Below the pieces are notes generated by a model. It was not told the DNA's origin. It saw only the letters and a list, made by a program, of their open reading frames with translations, and made no database searches. Below are positions 1 to 4,919 of a stretch of DNA of 7,273 nt, one piece after another (the first letter of the stretch is position 1; the number at the start of each line of letters is the position of its first letter). The translations under genes were made by a program, and so were the position numbers. The DNA comes from Desulfobacteraceae bacterium (GTDB lineage Bacteria > Desulfobacterota > Desulfobacteria > Desulfobacterales > JAUWMJ01): positions 1 to 7,273 of the forward strand of contig JAUWOH010000144.1 of the NCBI GenBank assembly GCA_030612225.1, in the 5' to 3' direction.

Positions 1-153
1 GGTTGACAGGGTATGTCTGTCTTTGGCTGCGGCTGCTGAAAATACGGCAACGCGCGCTCTTCTGTTTAATTCCAGTGAAGATGCAATCAACACCGTTATA
101 ACGGAAAGAGTTATAAGAAGGGCCATTCCCTTGTTATTTCCAGGAAAACGCAC
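1..153 (-). CDS. gspK: Type II secretion minor pseudopilin GspK, N-terminal part (cut by window edge)
   Basis: GspK is the large minor pseudopilin that caps the type II secretion pseudopilus together with GspI and GspJ in the inner membrane/periplasm. The 51 visible codons read MRFPGNNKG followed by MALLITLSVITVLIASSLEL. This is a short basic leader, a prepilin peptidase site after Gly9, and a hydrophobic helix ending in an Arg-rich stretch (NRRARVAVF). As is known for GspK, the mature position 5 is not Glu (MALLI). The start chosen is GTG at 153-151, because an in-frame stop lies upstream and a GAGGT ribosome-binding sequence sits 11 nt before it. ATG at 126 would remove the leader and cleavage site. 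It follows gspJ on the same strand after a 210-nt repeat-bearing gap, unusual for a gsp operon. The frame is open at base 1, so the gene is partial, not broken. Identification rests on the N-terminal signature and gene order. Confidence 0.85.
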   Translation of the reverse strand, partial: MRFPGNNKGMALLITLSVITVLIASSLELNRRARVAVFSAAAAKDRHTLST

Positions 154-218
154 TGTTATTAAAGACCTCGTCAAATGGTTGGGTGATATATTACCCCAAT
201 TGAGCGTAACCGCTCAAT

Positions 219-357
219 GTCAATAGTCAGTCGTCCGTTGTCAGTTGCTTCAGGAATAAGGATATGGTTTCACATTTTATATTTCTTCCTTAGTAGAGAT
301 ATAAAATCGATTGTTTTAGTTCTGCAACCCACAATCGGCAACAATAGACGGACGACC
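219..357. repeat. 7-bp GTC-type repeats with imperfect inverted copy in the gspJ-gspK gap
   Basis: Four consecutive 7-mers occur at 219-246: GTCAATA, GTCAGTC, GTCCGTT, GTCAGTT. A 19-nt arm at 230-248 pairs imperfectly (14 of 19) with 338-356; the outer 9 bases (gtcgtccgt / acggacgac) and inner 5 bases (gttgc / gcaac) match exactly. The ~90 nt between the arms are AT-rich without an evident gene. It looks like a small non-coding repeat element, or a decayed one, that separated gspJ from gspK. No clear target duplication was found. Confidence 0.5.
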
Positions 358-363
358 CTATTT

Positions 364-1077
364 TCAAAGGTCTCTTTCAATTTTTTCCCTGAACACAGGC
401 AGTGTTACCATGGTTTCAAAGGGCAAAAAGCTTGAATCATCGCCTATTTCAAGTGTTATCTTGATTGCCCTGGGGGTTGAATAATCTACATCAGTCGAAT
501 CGGAATCCCAGGTATCGTATTCGCTGCCCTCCTCGTCATAATATTTAAAAACAAGCGATTTGACATTTTCACATAACACCGGGTCAGTTTTTTTTTCTTC
601 AAACGGTTCATATGGATATAAGTTGTCCGCCCGTCTCAGAATGTATCTGCTTTCGTCCGACTTTTGAACATAATAGACAATTCGGGCTATTCCCTCCTGA
701 ATGTTTTTTTCAAAGGATACATGGGCACGGGAAGCAAACATTAATCTTGAAAAACTTTCACCCCCTGCATCAGCTGTTTCACCTGTAATTTTGAAAGGAT
801 CTTCCTCATCATCTGAATCCGGAGGAGTATATTCCGGTGGCAAACTTACATGCAAAGACTGAAAATCATCAGTTATTCGGCTTAAACAACTTTTTGCCAT
901 TTCATATGCGGCAATATCTTCTTCAACAACTTTAGCGCTTGAAAAAATATAATTATGTGATCCAAACACTGTTGTTACAATGATTGCAAAGATAGAAATA
1001 GCAATTAAGATCTCAAGCAGAGTAAATCCGGTTTCCGTGTTACCGGAAAAACTTGTATAACCTGATGTTGTAAACAT
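364..1077 (-). CDS. gspJ: Type II secretion minor pseudopilin GspJ
   Basis: GspJ is a minor pseudopilin that forms the pseudopilus tip complex with GspI and GspK. The 237-residue product has a 17-residue leader ending in NTETG, then FTLLEILIAISIFAIIVTTV, the classic type IV prepilin N-terminus: cleavage after Gly17, Phe18 as mature residue 1 and Glu22 as mature residue 5. A soluble domain follows. Length and the late YDEEGSEYDTWDS...PRAIKITLEI segment fit GspJ (a strand preceding 'P-x-A-I-x-I-T-L'). ATG at 1077 has GAGGACGAGG just upstream and lies inside the end of gspI (38-base overlap), indicating coupled translation. An acidic run (DSDDEEDP) around residue 88 is a lineage-specific loop. 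It differs from neighbouring GspI by its larger globular domain. Assignment between GspJ and other large pseudopilins rests on order and length. Confidence 0.88.
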   Translation of the reverse strand: MFTTSGYTSFSGNTETGFTLLEILIAISIFAIIVTTVFGSHNYIFSSAKVVEEDIAAYEMAKSCLSRITDDFQSLHVSLPPEYTPPDSDDEEDPFKITGETADAGGESFSRLMFASRAHVSFEKNIQEGIARIVYYVQKSDESRYILRRADNLYPYEPFEEKKTDPVLCENVKSLVFKYYDEEGSEYDTWDSDSTDVDYSTPRAIKITLEIGDDSSFLPFETMVTLPVFREKIERDL

Positions 1078-1453
1078 CCTCGTCCTCGTTCAAGGATACG
1101 ATCACTTCAATTTGTTTTAAGTCCTTTGCAATCTCACCAAGCGTCTCAGATTTAACCTCTTTAACAGAAACCTGCCATTTGTAACCGGAAAATTCTTTCC
1201 CGAAATCACCGGAATCATCAGCCAGATCATCAACCGGTTTGGTTTCAATCTCCGATAGCACCTTTTTTGCAAGCATGGGAGCAGTTGTCTGAAACCTTGA
1301 AATGAAATTCATACTTATAGTCTGTGCATGCATTCTATACACACTTACAAGGACAATGGCTATTATGGATGTCGCCACCATAATTTCAAGGAGTGTAAAT
1401 CCTGTGCTTGACCTGTATGTTTTTGTGTAACCTGTTTTTAAAAAACTATTCAT
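1040..1453 (-). CDS. gspI: Type II secretion minor pseudopilin GspI
   Basis: GspI is a small minor pseudopilin thought to nucleate the GspI-J-K tip complex in the inner membrane. The 137-residue protein has an 18-residue leader (ending YRSSTG), a prepilin peptidase site G18/F19, and the hydrophobic helix FTLLEIMVATSIIAIVLVSV with Glu23 as mature residue 5. A short C-terminal domain with alternating strand-like sequence follows (GYKWQVSVKEV, QIEVIVSLNED, NIRLYKFF), typical of GspI. Its ATG overlaps the gspH stop by 4 bases (ATGA) and its end overlaps gspJ by 38 bases, so H-I-J form a tightly coupled block. Nothing appears damaged. Family membership is firm from the N-terminus; the specific I assignment rests on size, domain pattern and order. 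Confidence 0.88.
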   Translation of the reverse strand: MNSFLKTGYTKTYRSSTGFTLLEIMVATSIIAIVLVSVYRMHAQTISMNFISRFQTTAPMLAKKVLSEIETKPVDDLADDSGDFGKEFSGYKWQVSVKEVKSETLGEIAKDLKQIEVIVSLNEDEDVYNIRLYKFFR

Positions 1454-1959
1454 GAATCTTCAAAATCTACATATTTCTTATACAATTTTACTTTTGGAAG
1501 AAACGGCTCAATAAGAAAAGAGATCTTCCGCTCATCGTCACCTTGAATATGAATTAACGCCTTATCCGAGTAGCCTGCTCTGTAAAAGCAGATGTCCGCC
1601 TGCCCGGCAGATATTATCCCCTTTTGCGGATATTCAACATTGATTACTTTTACATCTTCCGGAATTTCAAACCCTTTTTCATGAGCTTTCTGAAGATCTT
1701 CCTGGGTCATTGTCTCATCTGAAACCCATATTTTATTTGAATCCATATTTACATGCAGAATACACAGCTTCTGCTTACTTGTAGAATACTCTTTTAAAAC
1801 CCGCACTTTCCCTATAATCCACCGGGAAGTATTATTTACATTATCTGTCAGCAGGGCATTTCGAAACCGGGGAACGGCAAAAAAAAACATAATACCGATT
1901 AAAGAGATAACAACTGTAATCTCAATGAGAGTAAAACCGCTGTTTTGTTCAGTTTTCAT
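1450..1959 (-). CDS. gspH: Type II secretion minor pseudopilin GspH
   Basis: GspH (FimT/GspH type) is a minor pseudopilin linking the tip complex to the GspG-built pseudopilus. The 169-residue product has a very short leader (MKTEQNSG), cleavage after Gly8, then FTLIEITVVISLIGIMFFFA with Glu13 as mature residue 5, followed by PRFRNALLTD and a mostly beta globular domain. Placement between gspG and gspI is the canonical position. The ATG at 1959 shares its A with the TAA stop of the preceding four-helix-bundle reading frame (TAATG on the minus strand). Translation of gspH could therefore be coupled to the inserted element rather than to gspG. No strong own Shine-Dalgarno is visible, because the upstream sequence is the GTTCA repeat. 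This is an odd context for an otherwise intact gene. Confidence 0.87.
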   Translation of the reverse strand: MKTEQNSGFTLIEITVVISLIGIMFFFAVPRFRNALLTDNVNNTSRWIIGKVRVLKEYSTSKQKLCILHVNMDSNKIWVSDETMTQEDLQKAHEKGFEIPEDVKVINVEYPQKGIISAGQADICFYRAGYSDKALIHIQGDDERKISFLIEPFLPKVKLYKKYVDFEDS

Positions 1960-1964
1960 TATTT

Positions 1965-2006
1965 GTAACCGTTCAAAGGTTCAGAGTTCATAGGTTCAGG
2001 GTTGCC
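1965..2006. repeat. Left GTTCA repeat array
   Basis: Units GTTCAAAG, GTTCAGA, GTTCATAG, GTTCAGG and GTTGCC follow a GTAACC terminus. It is the inverted counterpart of 2606-2649 and also encodes the last residues of the reconstructed four-helix-bundle protein. Confidence 0.7.
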
Positions 2007-2116
2007 TTTTTTTTGATGTAGCTCATAGGACAGCAAGTACTTTATAAAACCACGAATAGTGGCGCGGGTACGTCCGGCATGATCATAAACATCATGAAAC
2101 TCAGCTTTCGTTATGT

Positions 2117-2272
2117 GTACCCGTTCACGCCCATTCGAAACAAAAAGGTCGCACAATCTCCGTCCTGTAAGCGTTCACAGGTGCTGCAGATGTGCGTGAT
2201 CAGGGCGACCAGCTATAGTCTGCTATGCGGTCGCCCTGATCGCGTGCAGCTGCGGTGCCTGTGAACGCTTAC
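2117..2272. mobile_element. 156-bp MITE-like insertion inside the four-helix-bundle gene, 8-bp target duplication
   Basis: The octamer cgttatgt occurs exactly on both sides (2109-2116 and 2273-2280). Deleting one copy plus the insert rejoins the interrupted protein in frame, which is strong evidence for a transposition event. The ends are GTACCCGTTCAC (left) and GTAAGCGTTCAC (right, minus strand), 10 of 12 identical. The element has no reading frame of its own. GTAA-beginning ends with 8-bp duplications are the known pattern of the IS66 family, so a non-autonomous IS66-like element is the most likely class. The class is inferred; the insertion itself is directly seen. Confidence 0.8.
2167..2272. 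repeat. 44-bp inverted-repeat hairpin inside the insertion
   Basis: Arms 2167-2210 and 2229-2272 match at 37 of 44 positions, with perfect outer 15 bp (GTAAGCGTTCACAGG) and perfect inner 13 bp (gatcagggcgacc), around an 18-nt loop. Several mismatches become G-T pairs in RNA. The outer end is a GTAAGCGTTCAC terminus at both arms, so an internal copy of the element end lies at 2167. Confidence 0.85.
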
Positions 2273-2605
2273 CGTTATGTATTGTTGATCCATTGCCATG
2301 TAAAGCTCACTTTGTACTTCAGTACAAGACCGTTTTGCGTACCGAAGAAAACGAACAAATTCGTTGTTTGTCTCAGAATCGAATCCTTCCGCTATATTGT
2401 GCATGGATGAGCCTGCTGCATCTTGAATTTGTCTTCTCAAACCGAAGTCATAAGAAAACCCGACCTTTTTTGTCAGTCCATAGACCTTGCGAGTCAACTC
2501 TCTTGCCAGCTGCCATGCTTCAATATCCTCAAATCGTACTATCTTCATGCCTTTTCCAGTCAGAGATTATAAATTTCCGCTGGAATTCAGATTTGTGTTG
2601 AAAAC

Positions 2606-2649
2606 CGACAACCTCTGAACCCTGAACCTTTGAACTTATGAACGGCTAT
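2606..2649. repeat. Right GTTCA repeat array (inverted)
   Basis: Read on the minus strand, the array is ATAGCC, GTTCATAA, GTTCAAAG, GTTCAGG, GTTCAGAG, GTTGTCG. It is inverted relative to 1965-2006 and starts 3 bases beyond the gspG stop codon. Confidence 0.7.
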
Positions 2650-2652
2650 AAA

Positions 2653-3111
2653 TTACTCGTCTATTTCCCAGCTGTTTATATCCTTATCAAATTCCTCGCC
2701 TCCGGGCACGCCGTCCGCACCGTATGCAATAATGTCATAATCTCCGTGAGCTCCCGGTGAAAGATATATATATTCATTTCCCCATGGATCTTTCGGAACC
2801 TTTCCTTTTTCAAGATAGCCCCCTTTGCGCCATTTTTTAGGCAAAGTTCCGGTCTGAGGCTGCTCAACCAGCGCCTGCAACCCTTGCTCAGTAGTCGGGT
2901 ACATACCGTTATCCAGCTTATAAAGCTTTATGGCCGTTTCTATACTTTCCATCTGGATTCTTGCTTTTACCTGTTTCGCCTCATCGGGCCTGCCCATTAG
3001 CCTGGGCGCAATAAAGCTTACAAGAATCCCTAGAATAACAATGACAACCATTAGTTCAATCAGCGTGAATCCATGGGTTGTTTTTATTTTATAAAAAATA
3101 TGGCTTTTCAT
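2653..3111 (-). CDS. gspG: Type II secretion major pseudopilin GspG
   Basis: GspG is the major subunit of the type II secretion pseudopilus, assembled at the inner membrane and thought to push substrates through the outer-membrane secretin. The 152-residue protein has a 14-residue leader ending TTHG, cleavage G14/F15, and FTLIELMVVIVILGILVSFI with Glu19 as mature residue 5. Conserved family blocks follow: APRLMGRPDEAK, IETAIKLYKLDNGMYPTTEQ and GLQAL, then KDPWGNEYIY. The calcium-binding end GADGVPGGEEFDKDINSW (Asp133, Asp142, Asp144 region) is intact. AGGAGG lies 6 nt before the ATG at 3111. It is the first pseudopilin gene here; gspC-gspF, which usually precede it, are not upstream in the window. 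Length and all motifs are normal. Confidence 0.96.
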   Translation of the reverse strand: MKSHIFYKIKTTHGFTLIELMVVIVILGILVSFIAPRLMGRPDEAKQVKARIQMESIETAIKLYKLDNGMYPTTEQGLQALVEQPQTGTLPKKWRKGGYLEKGKVPKDPWGNEYIYLSPGAHGDYDIIAYGADGVPGGEEFDKDINSWEIDE

Positions 3112-3161
3112 TATTCCTCCTGATTAAAGCAAATATCATACCAATTTATTATATGATTTAT

Positions 3162-3190
3162 AAGATATTATTAATAAAAATGCAAATCAA
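3162..3190 (-). promoter_or_regulatory. Candidate sigma70-type promoter for gspG operon
   Basis: On the minus strand TTGATT (3190-3185) and TATCTT (3167-3162) are separated by 17 bp, about 50 nt upstream of the gspG start, in a very AT-rich stretch. Each hexamer matches consensus only partly (4 of 6 for the -10). Other AT-rich -10 candidates nearby (for example TATAAT near 3150-3155) lack a good partner, so this is only a candidate. Confidence 0.35.
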
Positions 3191-3248
3191 GAAAAATAAG
3201 AGGTAGGTCGGGGTATATAGGTTTGATATATTGGAATGAAGTTTAAAA

Positions 3249-3387
3249 GTAACCGTTCACAGGTTCAGGGTTTCCGGTTCAAGGTTCAAGGTCAAGCGCT
3301 TCGCACTTTTTCCCTTACCCGTTGATTTCATGGGGTTAATGCCATGGGAGGATGAACCTCTGAACCTTTCAACCCGTGAACGCTTAC
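3249..3387. mobile_element. Gene-less 139-bp element with GTAANCGTTCAC ends
   Basis: The left end is GTAACCGTTCACAGG followed by GTTCA-type units (GTTCAGG, GTTTCCG, GTTCAAG, GTTCAAG) from 3249. The right end, read inward on the minus strand from 3387, is GTAAGCGTTCACGG then GTTGAAAG, GTTCAGAG, GTTCATCC. The centre contains a short CATGG/CCATG palindrome and no reading frame. It sits 2 bases beyond the stop codon of the gene at 3390 and upstream of gspG. The flanking octamers gtttaaaa and ggctagaa match at only 5 of 8 positions, so the target duplication is absent or decayed. Confidence 0.6.
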
Positions 3388-3389
3388 GG

Positions 3390-4067
3390 CTAGAATTTCA
3401 TATTTAATGAGAAAAGAAATCCTCCGTCATGCTGGAGGTCGAAATTGAGGCTGTATGATTCATTCATCATCCAGTCCGGAGCCCACGATTGGATTTTAAT
3501 AAAACGGTATCCCTGGAAAGTGGCAACAGCCACCATACATATGGCAAAAGTATTGGCTTTGGATTCGTTTGAATAATATTCAATCCCCTGTATGTCTCCT
3601 TGATATCCGCCGTTACTGGTTTCCTGGTTTGTCCTTCGGATAAACCAGTAATCTGCTGCGTATAATATGGGATTTATGATATTCCAGGTCATCATGCCCC
3701 GGACAAAGGCATCATTTTTATCAATACTGTCGACTTGAAGTATTATTTCCGATCCTAAAACCTGCGCCAGCAGGCCTGCGGAATTAATTGCAAGCCCTTT
3801 TGAATCACTATCAGCATACTCGGTAAATCCGATAGGTTGATTATATGTGCCAACCTCCCAGTCCAGGTCGGTATCACATGCTGCAGCAACAAGGGCATGG
3901 GCTCCTTCGTGTATGCAATGAGCCGCTAAAATGCCACCAAAAAACTTAGCCGTAGATTTCAAAGTTATATCATTTTCAAAAGCAAGCGCAGGGCTGATTC
4001 TAAGTGAAATTATAAACAATCCGGTTAAACCGATAATAAGCACTATTTTCTTTAGAATTTTGTGCAA
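3390..4067 (-). CDS. Exported protein with HEGAH zinc-protease-like motif, function unknown
   Basis: The 225-residue product begins with a basic, hydrophobic signal sequence (MHKILKKIVLIIGLTGLFII...PALA, likely cleaved after Ala29) and has H53-E-G-A-H57, an HEXXH zinc-binding pattern, in a hydrophobic context (ILAAHCIHEGAHALVAAACD). SAGLLAQVLG (96-105) and NPILYAADYW (132-141) recall the layout of membrane (M50/S2P-like) proteases, where a Gly-rich segment and an NP..D segment follow the HEXXH. The D is displaced and membrane helices are weak, so catalysis is unproven. The C-terminus (SYSLNFDLQHDGGFLFSLNMKF) looks like beta strands ending in Phe, as in outer-membrane proteins. The start is TTG at 4067; no ATG is available, an in-frame stop lies upstream, and an AAAAAGG sequence lies 11 nt before. 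I do not recognise a named family. Confidence 0.65.
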   Translation of the reverse strand: MHKILKKIVLIIGLTGLFIISLRISPALAFENDITLKSTAKFFGGILAAHCIHEGAHALVAAACDTDLDWEVGTYNQPIGFTEYADSDSKGLAINSAGLLAQVLGSEIILQVDSIDKNDAFVRGMMTWNIINPILYAADYWFIRRTNQETSNGGYQGDIQGIEYYSNESKANTFAICMVAVATFQGYRFIKIQSWAPDWMMNESYSLNFDLQHDGGFLFSLNMKF

Positions 4068-4295
4068 AACTTTAACAACCTTTTTCGCATATAATATTTT
4101 CAGTCATTTCCAGCTTAGTAATCGGCATTCTAAACAGGAAACTTAAGAACAAATTGTGGATAGTTTGCTAAAAGTTGATGGTTTCGTAATAAGTCTTCGA
4201 ATAAGCGCAGGATGGCGGGAGGAAGTATCAAAATAAGGGTCACAATTTATTATGAAAGAAAGCAAAAGAGAATTTTGATTTTTATCGATACCGTA

Positions 4296-4448
4296 TTAAT
4301 TATGGAATTTTGTACCCAATATCTGTGAAATAATTTTCATAGCGGTAAAAGAATCAAACATGTCTATCTTATCAATCTGCTTGAAATCATAATGTTTATA
4401 TAGACTTGATCGATTTTGCACGATTTTTGCTTGTACATCTTGCCACAT
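4296..4448 (-). CDS. Possible small ORF or gene remnant (50 residues), unrecognised
   Basis: Between the gene ending at 4067 and the CRP-like site, the only protein-like stretch I see reads MWQDVQAKIVQNRSSLYKHY, then DFKQIDKIDMFDSFTAMKII and SQILGTKFHN on the minus strand. It has a plausible soluble, amphipathic composition, and the frame stays open upstream with YVLLVF before the ATG. No convincing ribosome-binding sequence precedes it. It could be the 3' remnant of a larger decayed gene. Bases 4068-4295 and 4449-4489 show nothing further that I can support. Confidence 0.25.
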   Translation of the reverse strand: MWQDVQAKIVQNRSSLYKHYDFKQIDKIDMFDSFTAMKIISQILGTKFHN

Positions 4449-4489
4449 AAACACTAATAGTACGTAAAACAAGGGTCTCGAGGGAAAAG

Positions 4490-4505
4490 TGTGACGGATT
4501 TCACA
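4490..4505 (+). promoter_or_regulatory. CRP-like palindrome TGTGA-N6-TCACA
   Basis: TGTGACGGATTTCACA has two perfect half-sites separated by 6 bases, the classical CRP-family operator. Its centre lies about 62-65 bases upstream of the start predicted from the promoter at 4527-4555, close to a class I activator position. Which CRP/FNR-family protein would bind cannot be told. Confidence 0.45.
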
Positions 4506-4526
4506 TCTTTGGTGTGATCCATTTCA

Positions 4527-4555
4527 TTGCAATTGACTTTTGTCAGGTATATAGT
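4527..4555 (+). promoter_or_regulatory. Sigma70-type promoter of the riboswitch transcript
   Basis: TTGCAA (4527-4532) and TATAGT (4550-4555) are separated by 17 bp; the -10 matches 5 of 6. Transcription would begin near 4561-4563, giving a leader of ~120 nt before the c-di-GMP aptamer. That leader includes a small hairpin CTACTT-TTT-AAGTAG (4660-4674). Confidence 0.5.
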
Positions 4556-4682
4556 GGCCTGAGAGATTACATAAACAGCCTGTTATGGAAGCGACCTTCG
4601 ACAACGACTATTAATGATTGATTTTTAATTCTTTTTGTGTATTTTAAAAAACAGTAACACTACTTTTTAAGTAGATATTTTT

Positions 4683-4846
4683 GTGCAAAGCCAAACTCCG
4701 AGTGATCGGGGGACGGAAAGCCACGGATCCTGAATGTATAGCGTGTAGCTCATGGCTCATAGCTGATAGGTGTCATGATTAAAGTGCTTTTCAACTATGA
4801 GCTAAATGCTGTCAGCTATCAGCTGATCAGGATAGCCGGGTTGCCC
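4683..4846 (+). ncRNA. c-di-GMP-I (GEMM-I) riboswitch aptamer with expanded P3
   Basis: The conserved GEMM-I blocks are present in order. GCAAAGCC is followed by a 6-bp stem CTCCGA/TCGGGG capped by a GTGA tetraloop (4696-4711; a GNRA loop, as required for docking in this class). Then come GGACGGAAAGCCACGGATCC (the family usually has GGACGCAAAGCC) and the closing 3' strand AGCCGGGTTGCC (4834-4845). GCAA at the 5' end can pair with TTGC at the 3' end (P1). P3 is closed by ATCCTGA (4727-4733) with TCAGGAT (4827-4833), but its loop is about 93 nt, far longer than usual, filled by a 7-bp-repeat palindrome. It senses the second messenger c-di-GMP. The aptamer's 3' strand is also part of the downstream terminator, suggesting transcriptional control with ligand favouring read-through (inferred). 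Confidence 0.85.
4746..4825. repeat. 7-bp TAGCTNA repeats as an inverted pair inside the riboswitch P3 loop
   Basis: The left side has TAGCTCA, TGGCTCA, TAGCTGA (4746-4766). The right side, read on the minus strand from 4825, has CAGCTGA, TAGCTGA, CAGCATT, TAGCTCA (to 4798). The two sides fold on each other around a ~28-nt loop. Two more units of the same sequence (TAGCTCA, TAGCTGA on the minus strand) end the gene remnant at 5037-5050. Confidence 0.75.
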
Positions 4847-4871
4847 TTAAAAGAGGTAATCCGGCTTTTTT
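4834..4871 (+). terminator. Rho-independent terminator overlapping the riboswitch 3' strand
   Basis: AGCCGGGTTGCC (4834-4845) pairs with GGTAATCCGGCT (4855-4866), about 12 bp with two G-T pairs, followed by six T residues and ATTT. Because the 5' arm is the conserved 3' strand of the aptamer, terminator and P1 pairing are mutually exclusive. Confidence 0.85.
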
Positions 4872-4919
4872 ATTTATCAGCACAAACTGTACCTGTTTAA
4901 TTGCTATTGAGGAGGTTTT

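Larger units (their letters stand above)
1959..2548 (-). pseudogene. Four-helix-bundle protein (23S rRNA intervening-sequence protein type), split by an insertion
   Basis: The 5' part (2548 down to about 2273) encodes MKIVRFEDIEAWQLARELTR, then VYGLTKK...FGLRRQIQDAAGSSMHNIAEGF...FLRYAKRSCTEVQSELYMAMDQQYIT. This is the hallmark of the S23/four-helix-bundle family found in 23S rRNA intervening sequences and related to the Avd protein of diversity-generating retroelements. The 3' part (from about 2108 to 1959, another frame) continues KAEFHDVYDHAGRTRATIRG and FIKYLLSYE, the usual last helix. Removing 2109-2272 (164 bp: the insertion plus one target copy) restores a continuous frame ...QQYIT-KAEF... 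of about 141 residues. The present product would end in an unrelated tail after residue 92 (stop near 2213). The restored C-terminus (NPEPMNSEPLNGYK) is encoded by the flanking GTTCA repeat. The start ATG at 2548 follows GGAAAAGG. The molecular function of the family is not established. Confidence 0.85.
1965..2649 (-). mobile_element. Element with GTTCA-repeat inverted ends carrying the four-helix-bundle gene
   Basis: The segment fills almost exactly the space between the gspG stop (2653) and the gspH start (1959). Its left end reads GTAACC then GTTCAAAG, GTTCAGA, GTTCATAG, GTTCAGG (1965-2006). Its right end, read inward on the minus strand from 2649, is ATAGCC then GTTCATAA, GTTCAAAG, GTTCAGG, GTTCAGAG (2649-2606). 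These form inverted terminal arrays of about 40 bp made of 7-8-bp units. No transposase is present; the only gene is the four-helix-bundle protein, in operon orientation. No clean target duplication is seen next to the ends, so exact boundaries and the transposition mode are inferred. It is best described as a passenger-carrying non-autonomous element. Confidence 0.6.

Noticed and set aside
23..226. Plus-strand TTG-initiated reading frame of 67 codons
   Set aside because: It lies antisense to the clear GspK prepilin N-terminus at 1-153 and has no ribosome-binding sequence.
2293..2601. Plus-strand frame of 102 codons
   Set aside because: It is the antisense shadow of the four-helix-bundle gene.
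1965..2649. CRISPR array from the regularly repeated GTTCA units
   Set aside because: Units are 7-8 bp and contiguous without spacers, and no cas genes are present.
1957..2657. Target duplication around the four-helix-bundle element
   Set aside because: The flanking octamers cattattt and aaattact do not match, so no duplication is claimed.
4212..4328. Plus-strand short frame beginning MAGGSIKIRV
   Set aside because: No ribosome-binding sequence, and it overlaps the end of a slightly more protein-like minus-strand frame; nothing recognisable.
4660..4680. Small hairpin followed by ATATTTTT as a terminator
   Set aside because: The 6-bp AT-rich stem with a T-rich loop is weak and lies inside the riboswitch leader, where termination would be pointless.
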